64,000 bases of DNA, from contig CM082582.2 of NCBI GenBank assembly GCA_040954595.2, positions 8,060,001-8,124,000 of the forward strand, given 5' to 3'. This DNA comes from Balanoglossus misakiensis (taxonomy: Eukaryota > Hemichordata). The notes under the pieces are model-generated. The model was not told the origin of the DNA. It made no database searches and was given only the letters and a program-made list of their open reading frames with translations. The translations under genes and the position numbers were made by a program. This document shows positions 48,174 through 58,779 of this stretch, piece after piece. Every line of letters starts with the position of its first letter. The stretch's first letter is position 1.

Positions 48174-49296
48174 GTGAACGATTCTTCTTTTCACTGGAAT
48201 CCAGACTCTTGTGTGTGTGGTTTTTTCGTTAGGCTCTCACTCACACCGCCTGGCGAAAAAAAAAAACTTTTCACATATGTATATGTACTGGTAAAAGAAA
48301 GGGGCGCTGATTTTTGTACCAACATTAGTATATCAGTCGCTATTTCCTTTATAAAAGGCAATCTCTCCTAATGTTAAACAGGTGTAACTCCTCTTACAGT
48401 TATTTCGATCTTCGCATCAAGCCTTTGAGCGAATCAAAAATTCAGTCGAAAGCAGTGGATTTTAATTCTCGAAATATGTGTTTGGACAATCTGATTACAA
48501 GAAATGTCCGGCGTCAATACGTTTGCTTGGTCTCTGATGTCAAAACAATTTCTCTTGCAGACGTGGAAGTCGACGTTGCCGGCTTTGGCAAACTCAAAGT
48601 CGACATCAGTTACGGTGGTATGTTCTACGGGTTTCTGTCCGGCGACAAAGTAGGCGTCGATCTCGCCACGACACCGACCAGTAAAGTGAAGACCGTTGGT
48701 GGCGCTATCATAGAAGCACTCCGCCAACAAGTGAAAGTGGTCCACCCCGACGGCGACGATCTGGCAATTCTGTCCGGCGTTATAATCACTGATGGCCGAG
48801 ACCAAGACCTGGTCAGCCTCCAATGTTGTGTCATCATGGGCAACATGGTAAGACGTTATGATAGGCTTTTCTATTTTTTTCCGTACATCATCTTGCGTAC
48901 GTCAATTGGAATAAAAATTGGCCATTTGTTGTGCAGCATCTACACCTCTTTTGTACAGCAGAAATAACCACGTGTAATTCCGCTCTCCCGGTACCCACTC
49001 CCCTCCCCTCCTCTCCCCCTCCTCCCCTACAGGTTGCCCGGGCTCCTTGCGGCAGCGGAACCACAGCAAGAGTAGCCCTCCAACACCACCGGGGGCAGAC
49101 GAAACTGGACGAGACCAAGGCCTTCGTCTCTTCCGTCACCGGCAGCCACTACACTGCCATGGCAACCGGCTCGACAAGGTTCGCTGGGCTCGACGCTGTC
49201 ATTGTAGAAGTTAATGGCAGAGGATACTACACCGGTACTGCGACATTTGTGCTGGAAGAAGACGACCCATTGAAACACGGGTTCCTGGTGAAGTGA
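47636..49296 (+). CDS. L3HYPDH: Proline-racemase superfamily enzyme, L3HYPDH-like (3 coding exons)
   Basis: Cytosolic enzyme of hydroxyproline/proline metabolism; the human homologue dehydrates trans-3-hydroxy-L-proline. Exons 47636-48173, 48561-48847 and 49033-49296 join in phase to 362 residues (human 354). Matches to human run end to end: TTVDMHVGGDPLRIV (VVDMHTGGEPLRIV), EPRGHLDMFAAVLV, SYGGMFYGFLSGDKVGVD and YYTGTATFVLEEDDP. The first catalytic Cys is C118 in FCGHSV. The second site reads VARAPCGSGTTAR (C281), where the human dehydratase has VDRSPTGSGVTAR with Thr. A Cys/Cys pair is typical of proline racemases and hydroxyproline epimerases, so the activity may differ; the Asp of the DRSP motif is also lost. 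The start at 47636 has A at -3 and fits the family length; an in-frame ATG at 47567 would add 23 atypical residues. Confidence 0.9.
48174..48560 (+). other. L3HYPDH-like intron 1
   Basis: 387 bp, AT-rich, ending TTCTCTTGCAG; no other feature seen. Confidence 0.85.
48561..48847 (+). CDS. L3HYPDH: L3HYPDH-like exon 2
   Basis: Encodes DVEVDVAGFGKLKVDISYGG and the second-lobe core including HPDGDDLAILSGVIITDGRD (human HPDSEDLAFLYGTILTDGKD). Ends in phase 0. Confidence 0.94.
49033..49296 (+). CDS. L3HYPDH: L3HYPDH-like exon 3 (second catalytic site)
   Basis: Starts VARAPCGSGTTARVALQHHR and ends DDPLKHGFLVK; human ends DDPLRDGFLLK. Carries C281 in place of the dehydratase Thr. Acceptor CCCCTACAG. 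Confidence 0.93.
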   Translation, partial: VARAPCGSGTTARVALQHHRGQTKLDETKAFVSSVTGSHYTAMATGSTRFAGLDAVIVEVNGRGYYTGTATFVLEEDDPLKHGFLVK

Positions 49297-50203
49297 TTAC
49301 ACAAAGGAATGGTTAAGGGAGAGTTACACGAAATCGTCAAGACATTTTCAGATGCATATACTACTCATGAAAGACAACGTTAAAACCCCTATACATTGTG
49401 CATGTACATACATTTTGGTGATTGTGGTGGTGGTGGTGGTGGTAGTATATTGCAAGATAATGGTTACAAAGGTGTGTAAGTCGGGACGGTCCGTGTCCGT
49501 ATGGACACGTGATACAGCGGATATCAACTCTGACGCATTCGCCACACACGAGCAAGTAAATTTTCACCCATCAAATTGAACTAGAGATCATGCGCAAGCT
49601 GCTGCAAACGGCTTTATCTTTTGATTCACCGACTTAAACTAAGTCTGTCAATCTTTAAACGGATGAACAGACCGATCCGAGAGTATTTTCGTCGTATTCG
49701 CTTGTTCTCGCGGCCTCCACAACTGTTTTACGGACTGGAACCGAACAAAGGCGAGATTTGGGGTAAAACCATAAATCGTCGTATGTGACATTTCCATGTA
49801 CAGGTCTGCAATGATGAATTAATTAGGTTGTGGGGATAACTTTAAATGAAATATCCCAGACCCGTCCGTGTCTGCCAATGCATGTACATGTATGTGGAAA
49901 TATCAGAGTAAACTCTTCTGAATTTAAGGTAGTGTTTTTTTTAACACGATGTTTTCTTCCCTGTTTTGAAAACTAATCCACACACACTTTAATATAGCAA
50001 AGATTTGAAAGGTTTATCATTTTTCTGAAAATCTGTTCCGGGGGCGTGCACTCCCTTAATAGATCACTCTACTTCTGTAACATGTGGTTCTACACAGAAC
50101 AACGGTATTAATCCGCTGTAACTAACTGCTCCCAGCTGTCGTTATCTGTCGTTCTCTTCTGATCGGACTGAGCGGTGCGGCATCTCTGAGCGACCGCGCA
50201 GAT
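49297..50203. other. Intergenic gap between the L3HYPDH-like and sulfotransferase genes
   Basis: No gene seen and no canonical AATAAA recognised for the upstream gene. A GGT trinucleotide repeat lies at 49434-49443. The right end becomes GC-richer just before the next start codon and probably holds its promoter. Confidence 0.6.
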
Positions 50204-51427
50204 ATGACAACGAGGATGAGGATTCTGAACGCGGGCATGATCCGCAGGGAACACTTAAAATGCGCCTTGATCGGCACGTTCCTCGTTATTTCGTTGCTTG
50301 TAAGACACGAGTACACTTACCGGTATGCCGTCTTGAAGACCGATGCGGCGTGTGTGGACGCGAGGTCCGCCAGTGATGGCGACGAGGACGACGTCGCCTC
50401 CAACTGGGATGCGGACGAGCAAAGTGATTATCAGGATTTTTTCGTCGTCGACGGGGAGGAATGGGAAGCCGGCGTCGACACAAGGAAATACATCGAAGCC
50501 AAATTCGGGAGTTTCTGCTACAAGCCGAAATATCCGTACTTTGTGACCACGGAGCAGCAACTCCACAACGAAAGTGAACTGGAGCGCCGGGGGTGTCAGA
50601 AACGGCTGCCCGACGTCATCATCGGCGGTGTGAAGAAGTGCGGGACAGGTGCGGTCTTGCGATTTCTGAACCTCCACCCAGACGTCACCGGCTCGTCGCA
50701 GGCCGAAGTGCACTACTTCGACTCTCGGGGGAAGAAGGACCTGGCCTGGTACCGCGACCAGATGCCGTACAGCACCAGAGAGCAGGTCGTGGTGGAGAAG
50801 ACCCCCCAGTATTTCAACTTCCCTCACGACGCCCCCGAACGAATCCGCCGCGAGCTGTCGCCGGACATCAAAATTATATTCGTCCTGTGCGAGCCAGTGA
50901 GGCGGGCTGTGTCCGACTACCTCGAATACCAATGGAGGAACGAGACCGTACAGAGCGCCCGGGCCACTCGGAAAATCCGCAGCACCTTCGAATCCACCGT
51001 CGTCGACTTAGGCTTCTCCGAAAGCATCAAGGAGGGACAGGCAATCATCGACCTTGGCGTTTACGTGAAATATCTAGTACGCTGGTACAACGTCTTCACC
51101 CCGGATAAGATTCTCCTGCTGGACGGGGCGGAGTTCTCGAAGGACCCGTACGAGGAACTCAGGAAAACCGAGAAATTCCTCGGTGTCCGTCAGTATTTCA
51201 GACCGGAGCACTTTTATGTCAACCCGGAGAGGGGAATACAGTGCGTCAAATTCCCGGGGAAGTACTGCTTGCCGAAGAGTAAGGGTCGCCAACATCCTTA
51301 CATTGACCCCGGGGTGTGGGACAAATTGTGTCAGTATTACGCTCCTTACAACCGAATGCTTAAAGACTTGTATCAAGTGAATTTTCCGTGGATCGAAGTA
51401 TTTCCAAGACAAGAACTTTTAAGTTAG
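50204..51427 (+). CDS. Heparan-sulfate glucosamine 3-O-sulfotransferase-like, type II Golgi membrane protein
   Basis: Single-exon 407-residue enzyme expected to transfer sulfate from PAPS to heparan sulfate in the Golgi lumen. A signal anchor at about 20-33 (CALIGTFLVISLLV) follows a basic cytosolic tip; an acidic stem runs to about residue 100. The sulfotransferase domain has RLPDVIIGGVKKCGTGAV (PAPS 5' loop, 144-150), AEVHYFD with the catalytic-base Glu at 168, EKTPQYF (198-204), a 3'-loop PVRRAVSDY with Ser237, a C-terminal cysteine pair and SKGRQHPYIDP. This order matches HS3ST1/3. Deviations: family KKGGTR is KKCGTG here, and the Arg of (L/V)RDP is Cys229, which would weaken PAPS contacts. 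Sequons N122 and N246 are present. The exact HS3ST subtype cannot be told; the intronless form may be ancestral or retroposed. Confidence 0.88.
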   Translation: MTTRMRILNAGMIRREHLKCALIGTFLVISLLVRHEYTYRYAVLKTDAACVDARSASDGDEDDVASNWDADEQSDYQDFFVVDGEEWEAGVDTRKYIEAKFGSFCYKPKYPYFVTTEQQLHNESELERRGCQKRLPDVIIGGVKKCGTGAVLRFLNLHPDVTGSSQAEVHYFDSRGKKDLAWYRDQMPYSTREQVVVEKTPQYFNFPHDAPERIRRELSPDIKIIFVLCEPVRRAVSDYLEYQWRNETVQSARATRKIRSTFESTVVDLGFSESIKEGQAIIDLGVYVKYLVRWYNVFTPDKILLLDGAEFSKDPYEELRKTEKFLGVRQYFRPEHFYVNPERGIQCVKFPGKYCLPKSKGRQHPYIDPGVWDKLCQYYAPYNRMLKDLYQVNFPWIEVFPRQELLS

Positions 51428-54234
51428 CGTCTTTTCTAGTAACCCTGCTCTAATCGATTAATAATCAACACCTGAAGTGTGATGTCATTCTGTAATTCTA
51501 TCCTTTAGTGACAATCCTTGAATTCCGAGATGTGTTTACGGTCCGTAGAAATTTCCGATAAAACCTCAACAAAAAGACCTGTACGCTTCTGGATCCATCG
51601 TCGACATTGCTAGAATCGTCTATTCCCCGCCCCGTGAAGTTCAAAGGCAGTCATTTTCCAACTCTCAAATACTTCACCAATATAACAGTGAAGGTATGGC
51701 ATCTCTGTGAATTACTAGTAATTTGGGATTTATTGGGTTCTGACAGTGTAGGCTACTGTCTAACGAAAAAAAGTGGGTACAACTCGAGAACGCTTGGACG
51801 GAGTACCGCCCAAATGTATTCACTGCGTTGCTCGTCAAACAGGTGGTTGTCAACATTACAATGTGCCTCACGTTAGATACCAGTACGTGTGATGCTATGG
51901 AAGAGGGAGCCAATCTAATAACATGGCGTCCGCCATCTGTCATCGGTTTGTGTGTGTATGAGGACTCACCGCTACCACTTGCCTTTCCATTAAGTTCTTA
52001 TCAATGACAGCACAGTGTCATCTAGTACGCTATATTTTTCAAGGTCTTTGGCTAAAACAGACAACGTTCGAACCTCGGATACTGCGTATTTCTGCGTCCC
52101 ATAAAAGGCCAACATATGTCATTTATATACTGTTAATCATTTTACAATAATGTAATTCCTAAGTAACAGACGGCGAAATGGAATTCTGGAAAAATAGGGT
52201 AGTCTTATGGGCTCCAGTTTAATGATTTAAGTCAAAATCTAAAACAAACGAATGCATTCATCAGCTAAAATGTAAATTTATATTAACGAAAAAAATATAC
52301 AATTTGCGCATTTTTATTGCGGATTGACCAAAAATAGCTCGCTGGCGCTACAACTTTTATGCGGAATTGGGGCTTAGCTCGACGCCATTGTCACAGCTTG
52401 GCAAATATCGTCTCTCCCTGACCCAACAGTGTGAACAGATGTCTTCTATCAAGGGATGGGTGCAGGTCGCTGTTTTTTATTTAATATAAATCTGACACGA
52501 CCTTTTTTGTTATTGATTTTCTCTTAAGACTGGGAAGATGAATGGAGGTGACACGCTTTGTTTTGGTGACGAATGATGTTGAGATGATGATGAGTCGTAC
52601 GCATGGCAACAGGTCGTGATGAATATTAGTGGAAAGGTCAGGTGTGACAACGAGTGCTTCTTTTGATTGACAGCTCAGCTGTTCAATCCCCGGCTGCCAG
52701 CCATGATTATCGTTGCTATGCCAACGTCAGTAGACTGATGCATAGAACTTGTGAAGCGTTCATGAGATTTCGTTGAATACTTGAGGGCGCTATTTTCAGC
52801 AGTGAGCAGTACTGATTCATGTCACTTCATGTTTTAGGCATTCGCTTTAAGATTTCTTTGATCAATGGGGATTCATATTACCTGCATCATTTCTTTTTCA
52901 AAACCGCACATTTGACAAATAAATACAGACTTGAAACACGACTATGGGGTGTGACCGTACTTGAAACAAGTCAAACTGCGTGTTTGTTTTCTCTGGTCAC
53001 GAATCACTGCACGTTTTATTTTATCGAGGTTTGTGTGAGCTCGCTGTGTCGCGTTTATCTGTTCGACGTTCATCCTCAACTCCGCCCCCAGGGGAATGAC
53101 TATACATGTACTATGAGAGTGATAAACAGAAAGATAAAAGGGAACAAAACTAATACCACGAACAAAGAAGCCCGGATGTTCTATGACACGTCACAAACCA
53201 GGCTTGATAGTCAAGCGTCTGGACGGACCAAGGTTTTCACTGATCAAACGACGGTGGCGCGCATCAGACACCAGGCAGCACCGAAAGGGTTTATAACCAC
53301 CCGAAACAGGATGACACGCGCGTGAAGCCCTTTCCTTCCAAGAGACGGCTTGACCAAAATATGTTCTTCAGATTTTATCACACTATTACAACCCAGTGAC
53401 TGCACGAATATTTCATTGGCCATCACAAGAAAATATTTCGTCGGGTGGTAAAATATATCACGAAAATATGCAGGCGTAATTTTATTGACGTTTGTGTGAT
53501 CTACGCGTGCATGTGATCGTAATCGACATCGATGTCGACACGGAATATAGGCCAAAGGTCAGCGAAATCGCCATATCTTCTCAGTTTCGCGATATCAGAA
53601 TATGGCGAACTTTGGCAACCAGGAATAGCTTCTGGATTATAAACATATCGAACTGTTTAACTGTAGAATGAAATCATTTTTTTCGGAGATGACTGGTAAA
53701 TTAACGTCTAAAATAATACGTACGTCAATTCTTATTATTTATTATGGAACAAAATATTTGAAACTTGGCTATTTCTGATTGATAAATTTAGATCATATAA
53801 GCTTATGCATCACGTTGTTTTAATAGTAATTGTAAGCCCAGATATACCCGTAACCGTGGTGATTTAATACACAGAATAAATCAGTGTTAGTCATCCCCAT
53901 GGCAACACGTTGTTTAGCGTTTTCGACCTCCATTTCTTAGAAATGCGACTGGCGTAATAGAAAAATATATACTTCGAAATACCGACATATGATTTCACTA
54001 ATTCGACGGGCAGTCTATCACAAATAATTTATCACCGTTGCATTCCAAAATGTTCTCAAGTGCTGTATCATATTGGAATCGATTATTTCCCAAACTGGCC
54101 GGCATCCGAGATGTAGATTACCTTCTTCAATTTTCAAATTCTGTTGACTTCGATCAATTGACGGGTAGGACGAACATAACGCCTTCTTTCCTATCCTCCT
54201 ACGCAAACTTTTAAAAAGTTGCGCCAGACCCATA
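51428..54234. other. Intergenic region before the MSRRKQ gene
   Basis: AT-rich, with scattered open frames (the longest 168 codons at 52819-53325) that show no domain or conserved pattern. No poly(A) signal was seen close behind the sulfotransferase stop; an AATAAA occurs at 52918-52923. Confidence 0.55.
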
Positions 54235-54248
54235 GCATTCTGGGAGTT
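54235..54248 (-). promoter_or_regulatory. ZNF143-type motif in the MSRRKQ gene promoter
   Basis: GCATTCTGGGAGTT is the reverse complement of AACTCCCAGAATGC, a close match to the ZNF143/SBS consensus. It lies about 115 bp upstream of the start codon, and a partial second copy (TTCTGGGAGTGT) lies at 54249-54260. Motif evidence only. Confidence 0.5.
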
Positions 54249-54363
54249 TTCTGGGAGTGTCTGCTAGTTGAGCATGCGTAGAAGGGTCGACAGCGCCATT
54301 TTACCGGCTAATATTTTATGCATGCATGATGTTGATTTGTTTAGACTAGATTTGGTGTTCATG

Positions 54364-54403
54364 ATGTCGCGCCGTAAACAGGCCAACCCGAATCGTGTCG
54401 CAG
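54364..54403 (+). CDS. First coding exon of an MSRRKQ-type (NuRD-recruiting) zinc-finger gene, partial
   Basis: Encodes MSRRKQANPNRVA plus one base, followed by a consensus donor GTGAGT (phase 1). The MSRRKQ-x-P N-terminus is the short motif by which SALL, BCL11A/B, FOG/ZFPM and ZNF423/521 proteins recruit the NuRD (RBBP4) co-repressor, and in these genes it is commonly encoded by a short first exon. An immediately preceding in-frame ATG at 54361 would add one Met. The remaining exons are beyond the right edge, since no C2H2 pattern is found to 64000. Which family member it is cannot be decided from 13 residues. Confidence 0.75.
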
Positions 54404-55329
54404 GTGAGTTTGTGTTCTAATGGTGATGGACTTTACCGATATGCTCCAAAGTGGGATGTATGGCTAGCGTGAGTGATGTACGGTTATCGAGTGGAGGCGG
54501 AAGTTGAAAGTTTTCGAAAGTTGAGAGCTGGAAGCCGTAGAAGTGCGAGGTTTATCCTTTTGTAATGTGGCCTCACAGTTCAATGCCTGGCTCTTTTGTG
54601 GGATGCGGGGCGGTGACTCGAACCGTTCATCATTCTCACCTTTGCTTTCTGGGGCGAGCCGTTCGGTTCGGAGATTTCGGCATTTAGTTTCGTGAAATTA
54701 TCTCCCCCGTGTGCCGAGTTGGCCGACAACTTCTCGGTTGCCGTGAAAGTTTTTAGTTGTCACGTATCCTCATCCTTGACAACGTCCGGCGATTTTTTTT
54801 CCAGAAAGAACGGCGTGAAGATCTGCGCTAGGTGTGCAAACAATTTATGCGCAGCGCAAACAATGAGGGAGAGCGCATCTTGACCCAAAGGTGGTCTGTT
54901 TCCTCTCACGGGGAAGTTTTGCAAGTGGTGGTTTTTTGCATTTCCCATTTTAAAAAAACGTGCAAGAGGAAGAAAGTTTTGAGTGTGCCGGAGATGCGGA
55001 AGTGATGGAGACGTGCACGGAACGTCCTCCCAAATGGTGTCGTTTTGGAATGCGAGCTCTTTGCTCTCTAAGACCCTCGGCAAACAAGATGGCCGACACG
55101 TATCAGACCAAGTTTTAAGTGCTTTGTATACCTTGATGCTTGCACCTCGTGATGGAAGAAAACGACTCTTTTAGGGGAAACTTAGAGATAGATTTTTCAA
55201 CGCCATAAAATGTACCAGTAATAAAGTGTGTCTGCGGGAGTGTGTGCGGTATTTTTATTATTAATGAGTGTGACCCAGCAGAGGATGCAAGTTGGTTCTT
55301 GAAGTCTTTTTATTGATCCCATCTAACAG

Positions 55330-55337
55330 ATGCAAAT
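55330..55337 (+). promoter_or_regulatory. POU octamer ATGCAAAT
   Basis: Perfect octamer, one of five in this intron; function inferred from the motif only. Confidence 0.35.
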
Positions 55338-56122
55338 GAGGTAGGCAACGGACAAGCTGCATCTTGTTCAGGTCCCGGCTTCTCCAAAAACTAGAGATGG
55401 GGAGTGGAGACTAAATACACTGTTGGTATTTTTAAGCTGGCTTTCTGGTGACTTGTCCAGGCCTGGTCTGGGTTTTTTGTCTGGGCTCTCAACCTGTTGG
55501 TCGTACAGGTGGGACACAGAAGCCATAGGGTTTTTTTAATGGAGCAATTGACGTCGGCGTGCATGAGAGAAATTGATGGTGTGTCAGCAGCCGATGACTG
55601 TTCTCACTGCCAGGAATTTCCACGCTGCCATGACAACAGAGCGATTTAAAATGTAACTAGCCCTCTGAGCCAAGATCTGTCGGGTTGATAAGTTTTGTAA
55701 ATTAGTGATGAACAACTCTGCAAATGATGGCTGGGAACTTTATGTGGAGATATGTTAATATTTGAGAATAATCTGCATACTGGCAAGTTTTTGTAAGAAG
55801 GTTCTCTTGAGTTTCGCATACCTCTATTGTGCCCATAAAATAGAGCAGAATTAAAATGTCCACCCCTTTTATTGATTTGTATGGAGGTATAAAGTGACAT
55901 TGCGGCGGCAAGTTGTACAAAAGGTGCGCCCGATGGCCAAGGTCGCACCGAGTCCCACGGCTGTCCCTTTTTTCGTCAGACTTGCCTCCTTCAAGTGTGT
56001 GTCGCCGGCGTAAAAAAATGATGTAAAACCCTGGTCTTGTACAAATACAGGTTGGACACTGATTAGGGCTTCACTGTGGGTGGACTGAAAGAATTAGCTG
56101 TTGTGTGTGCAGTGGTATTTGT

Positions 56123-56130
56123 ATGCAAAT
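56123..56130 (+). promoter_or_regulatory. POU octamer ATGCAAAT
   Basis: Perfect octamer, followed by GACCTGTTGAAAAGG; function inferred from the motif only. Confidence 0.35.
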
Positions 56131-58764
56131 GACCTGTTGAAAAGGTGTTATAAATTGTCCGGTCTGTGCAGCAGCAGCAGACAGACTCCAGTTCTCCCAC
56201 CAAACGCGCATTTCCTCTCTCCCTCTATTCTTTGATGTCATCCGGAATTCTCAAAAAATTTAAGTGCATTGTTTAGTCTTTCGCCAGTTTTGATCAGTGC
56301 AGACAATGTTTCATAATCATTTGCAATCGCTTAGTAGCCATTTCACGAGATCTCCATCCCGGGGTTAGGGGTAAAAGGTTGTCTTACCCCCTTTAGAGAC
56401 GACCTATTTTTTTTTCTCTCTCTCTCGCTTTAGAATCTTTCAGCACTTGCTTGAAATAGTTGCATGCATACACCATTGTGGTGTTGTTGTGTGCAGTAAC
56501 AGAGATGCCTTTTATGTTGATGTGAGCCTTTGGTGTTGTGGACTTGAATTTTTTTTTATGTATGCATGAGCAGAAAAAAGGATGGAGCTCGAGAACAGCG
56601 CTGTCTGGCAGCTCTCTTTAAAAGTCAGGGAAGAAAAAAAAAACTTGTTTTATGTTTTAGCGCTGTCGTCATGAGTTTCTATTGCCTATGAGTGTTTTAA
56701 AGTTATTGTATTGGAGGACAGGAATTGAACCATAAAATCCTTGGATGTAATAACTGGAGAGAGAGGATGTTGGACAGAAATCTGATAGTAGTTTGAGATG
56801 GGAAGTGGAAAGCAAAAATGGCAGACATTGCGTAAATGTTTTTAGTGTTTTATGTTTTGATCTGGTTGTTCATCATTTCTGTTTTCTGTGTTGAATCATC
56901 GGTCAAAGTGATGATGTTGTCACTGAGGAAATGTGTCAGCAGAACAAAAAGGGAATTTTTGTCTATCACCAAAAAAAAATAATTAGAAATTGTGTTTTCA
57001 TGTGGTTGGCAATTACTGACATTTCCTTTTGATGTGTTGTACACCCTTCCTGAAAGATGTGGCTGATTCAGCCACGCTGTTGTTGAATTATTATCTTTCC
57101 TTTTTGAAGGTCAAAATTCTTCAGGCATAGTTCACAATTCTGTGTTGTCGCGAAGTGACCACTGTAGGGAAGGGACTTCCTGGGTTGCTTTGTTTTCTTT
57201 TGCTTTGTTTTCTTTTGTTTCAAATTTTCAGTTTTGGGGCAAATTTGTTGAAAAATCTAGTCTGAAGTGAGCTGACCTTTTTGGTAGTGCGTGTTTGTGC
57301 AGTTAACTTGTTACTGATATTGAGTTTCTTGTTTGGTTTACTTGTTTCATTTTTAAATGTAATTCTGAAATGTTTGATGTCGTTTTTTTTCTCTCTCTCC
57401 CAGTCCCATCTCAATGACACACAAACATCGTGATGTTTTGTAATCAGGAAATGGTTATGATTCTAACTGTGTTGACAGTGGAAAAAAAGTGAGTGGAGAA
57501 AGATGAATGAGTTGGGGTGAAGGACGTGTTGGCTGAGTTTATGAGAGAGAAAAAAAATGGGAGGCAGACCTCAAGGTAGACAGTGTGATTCCCCTGACCT
57601 GTTTCAAGGTTACTGTTTTATATTGTACATTTCGTTATCTTTCGGAACTTATTTCATTTATTGACGCTCGCTTACTTTGGTAAACACAGGGAAGGAGAAA
57701 AAGGAAGATACCGACTAAATAAATACAGGAAACAACTCACTCAGTGATTTCAACACCCTCTTAAAATGTTAGATGATGTTCTTCAACTTGAGGTTTTTGA
57801 CTAGATTGAACGATGTGGTGGTTGTCAAGTTTAGAGAAAGAGAGAAAAAATGTGATTTTCTTTAATTTTTATTGTGATAAGTACCGTCATCTGATTTTTT
57901 GAGTGTTTAACATGTCTGTTGTGAAGTGTCTGTGAACTTTGTACAAACTTGCAGTACATGATCCGTGATGATGACAAAGTTTGACTCAAAAGTGATTCAA
58001 AACTTTTACATCTTTGGAACAGATTTTGAGAAATTTTTATAGTTCGCTAAGTCCAGTCCGGAGTGCAGGTTTATAGATCTTGTGGTATTTCAAGTGTAGA
58101 TTATAAGTGAGTGGAGTGGCTGGACTGATCAGGCCAATTTCATGACAACTTTAAGGCACATGCACATAGTCGTGTTGACAGGGTCTTTTTCCAGTAAATG
58201 GGTATCCCAACATCAGCCGGGACCAAAGTGGTGGATAGGGTATAACTGTGACACGACGGAACACAATACACCAGCAGGCTCGGATTTTCTGTCTTCCACT
58301 GTAACCTAGCGACCGGGCGCAGTGTTTCGAAACACTGTACCCGCCTGACTGTGTTTGGAGCCGTGCCAAGGATCAAGATTGGCTGAATGAGGACATCAGG
58401 CGAAATTTCCACTTTTCAATTCATTCTGCTCTTTCGTATTGTCCCGTTCGGGTTTGCGAGAAGTCGCTCTAGTTTGGCCTTTTCTTAGAAGAATGATTTT
58501 AATGTCTTGGGACAAGGGGCGATTCGGAAGCAACGCCTGGTGGGCCAGCTTGTTTTCTGCCATCGAGTGTGCGTCGCGCGGCGATGGGTGATTTAAAAAC
58601 TTTCTCCCAGTTTGTCCTTTCCGTTGGGAGGTCACGCATCCAGCTATATAAGCACCGATGGGGGGAGAAGCAGAGTGATGTAAATTTCAGTGTGAATTGA
58701 AACGGCATGTTTGATTGGTGTGACACAATGGCCTATTCTGTTTCCTATTGTCGCCAACGACACC

Positions 58765-58779
58765 ATGTGCATAACAATG
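58765..58779 (-). promoter_or_regulatory. Near-perfect SOX-POU composite site
   Basis: ATGTGCATAACAATG on the + strand differs by one base from the reverse complement of the canonical SOX-OCT composite CATTGTTATGCAAAT. The SOX half and the spacing are intact. Confidence 0.45.

Noticed and set aside
49425-49567. Minus-strand frame with a histidine run
   Set aside because: Produced by the GGT microsatellite; no gene context.
52060-52090. GTTCGAACC resembling a tRNA T-loop
   Set aside because: No matching acceptor stem, D-arm or anticodon arm upstream.
52819-53325. 168-codon open frame after the sulfotransferase gene
   Set aside because: No recognisable motif, no plausible splice partners and AT-rich codon use unlike the real exons.
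57189-57230. Strong pyrimidine tract and CAG resembling an acceptor for exon 2 of the MSRRKQ gene
   Set aside because: In the required phase the sequence reaches a stop within a few codons and encodes nothing like a zinc-finger protein.
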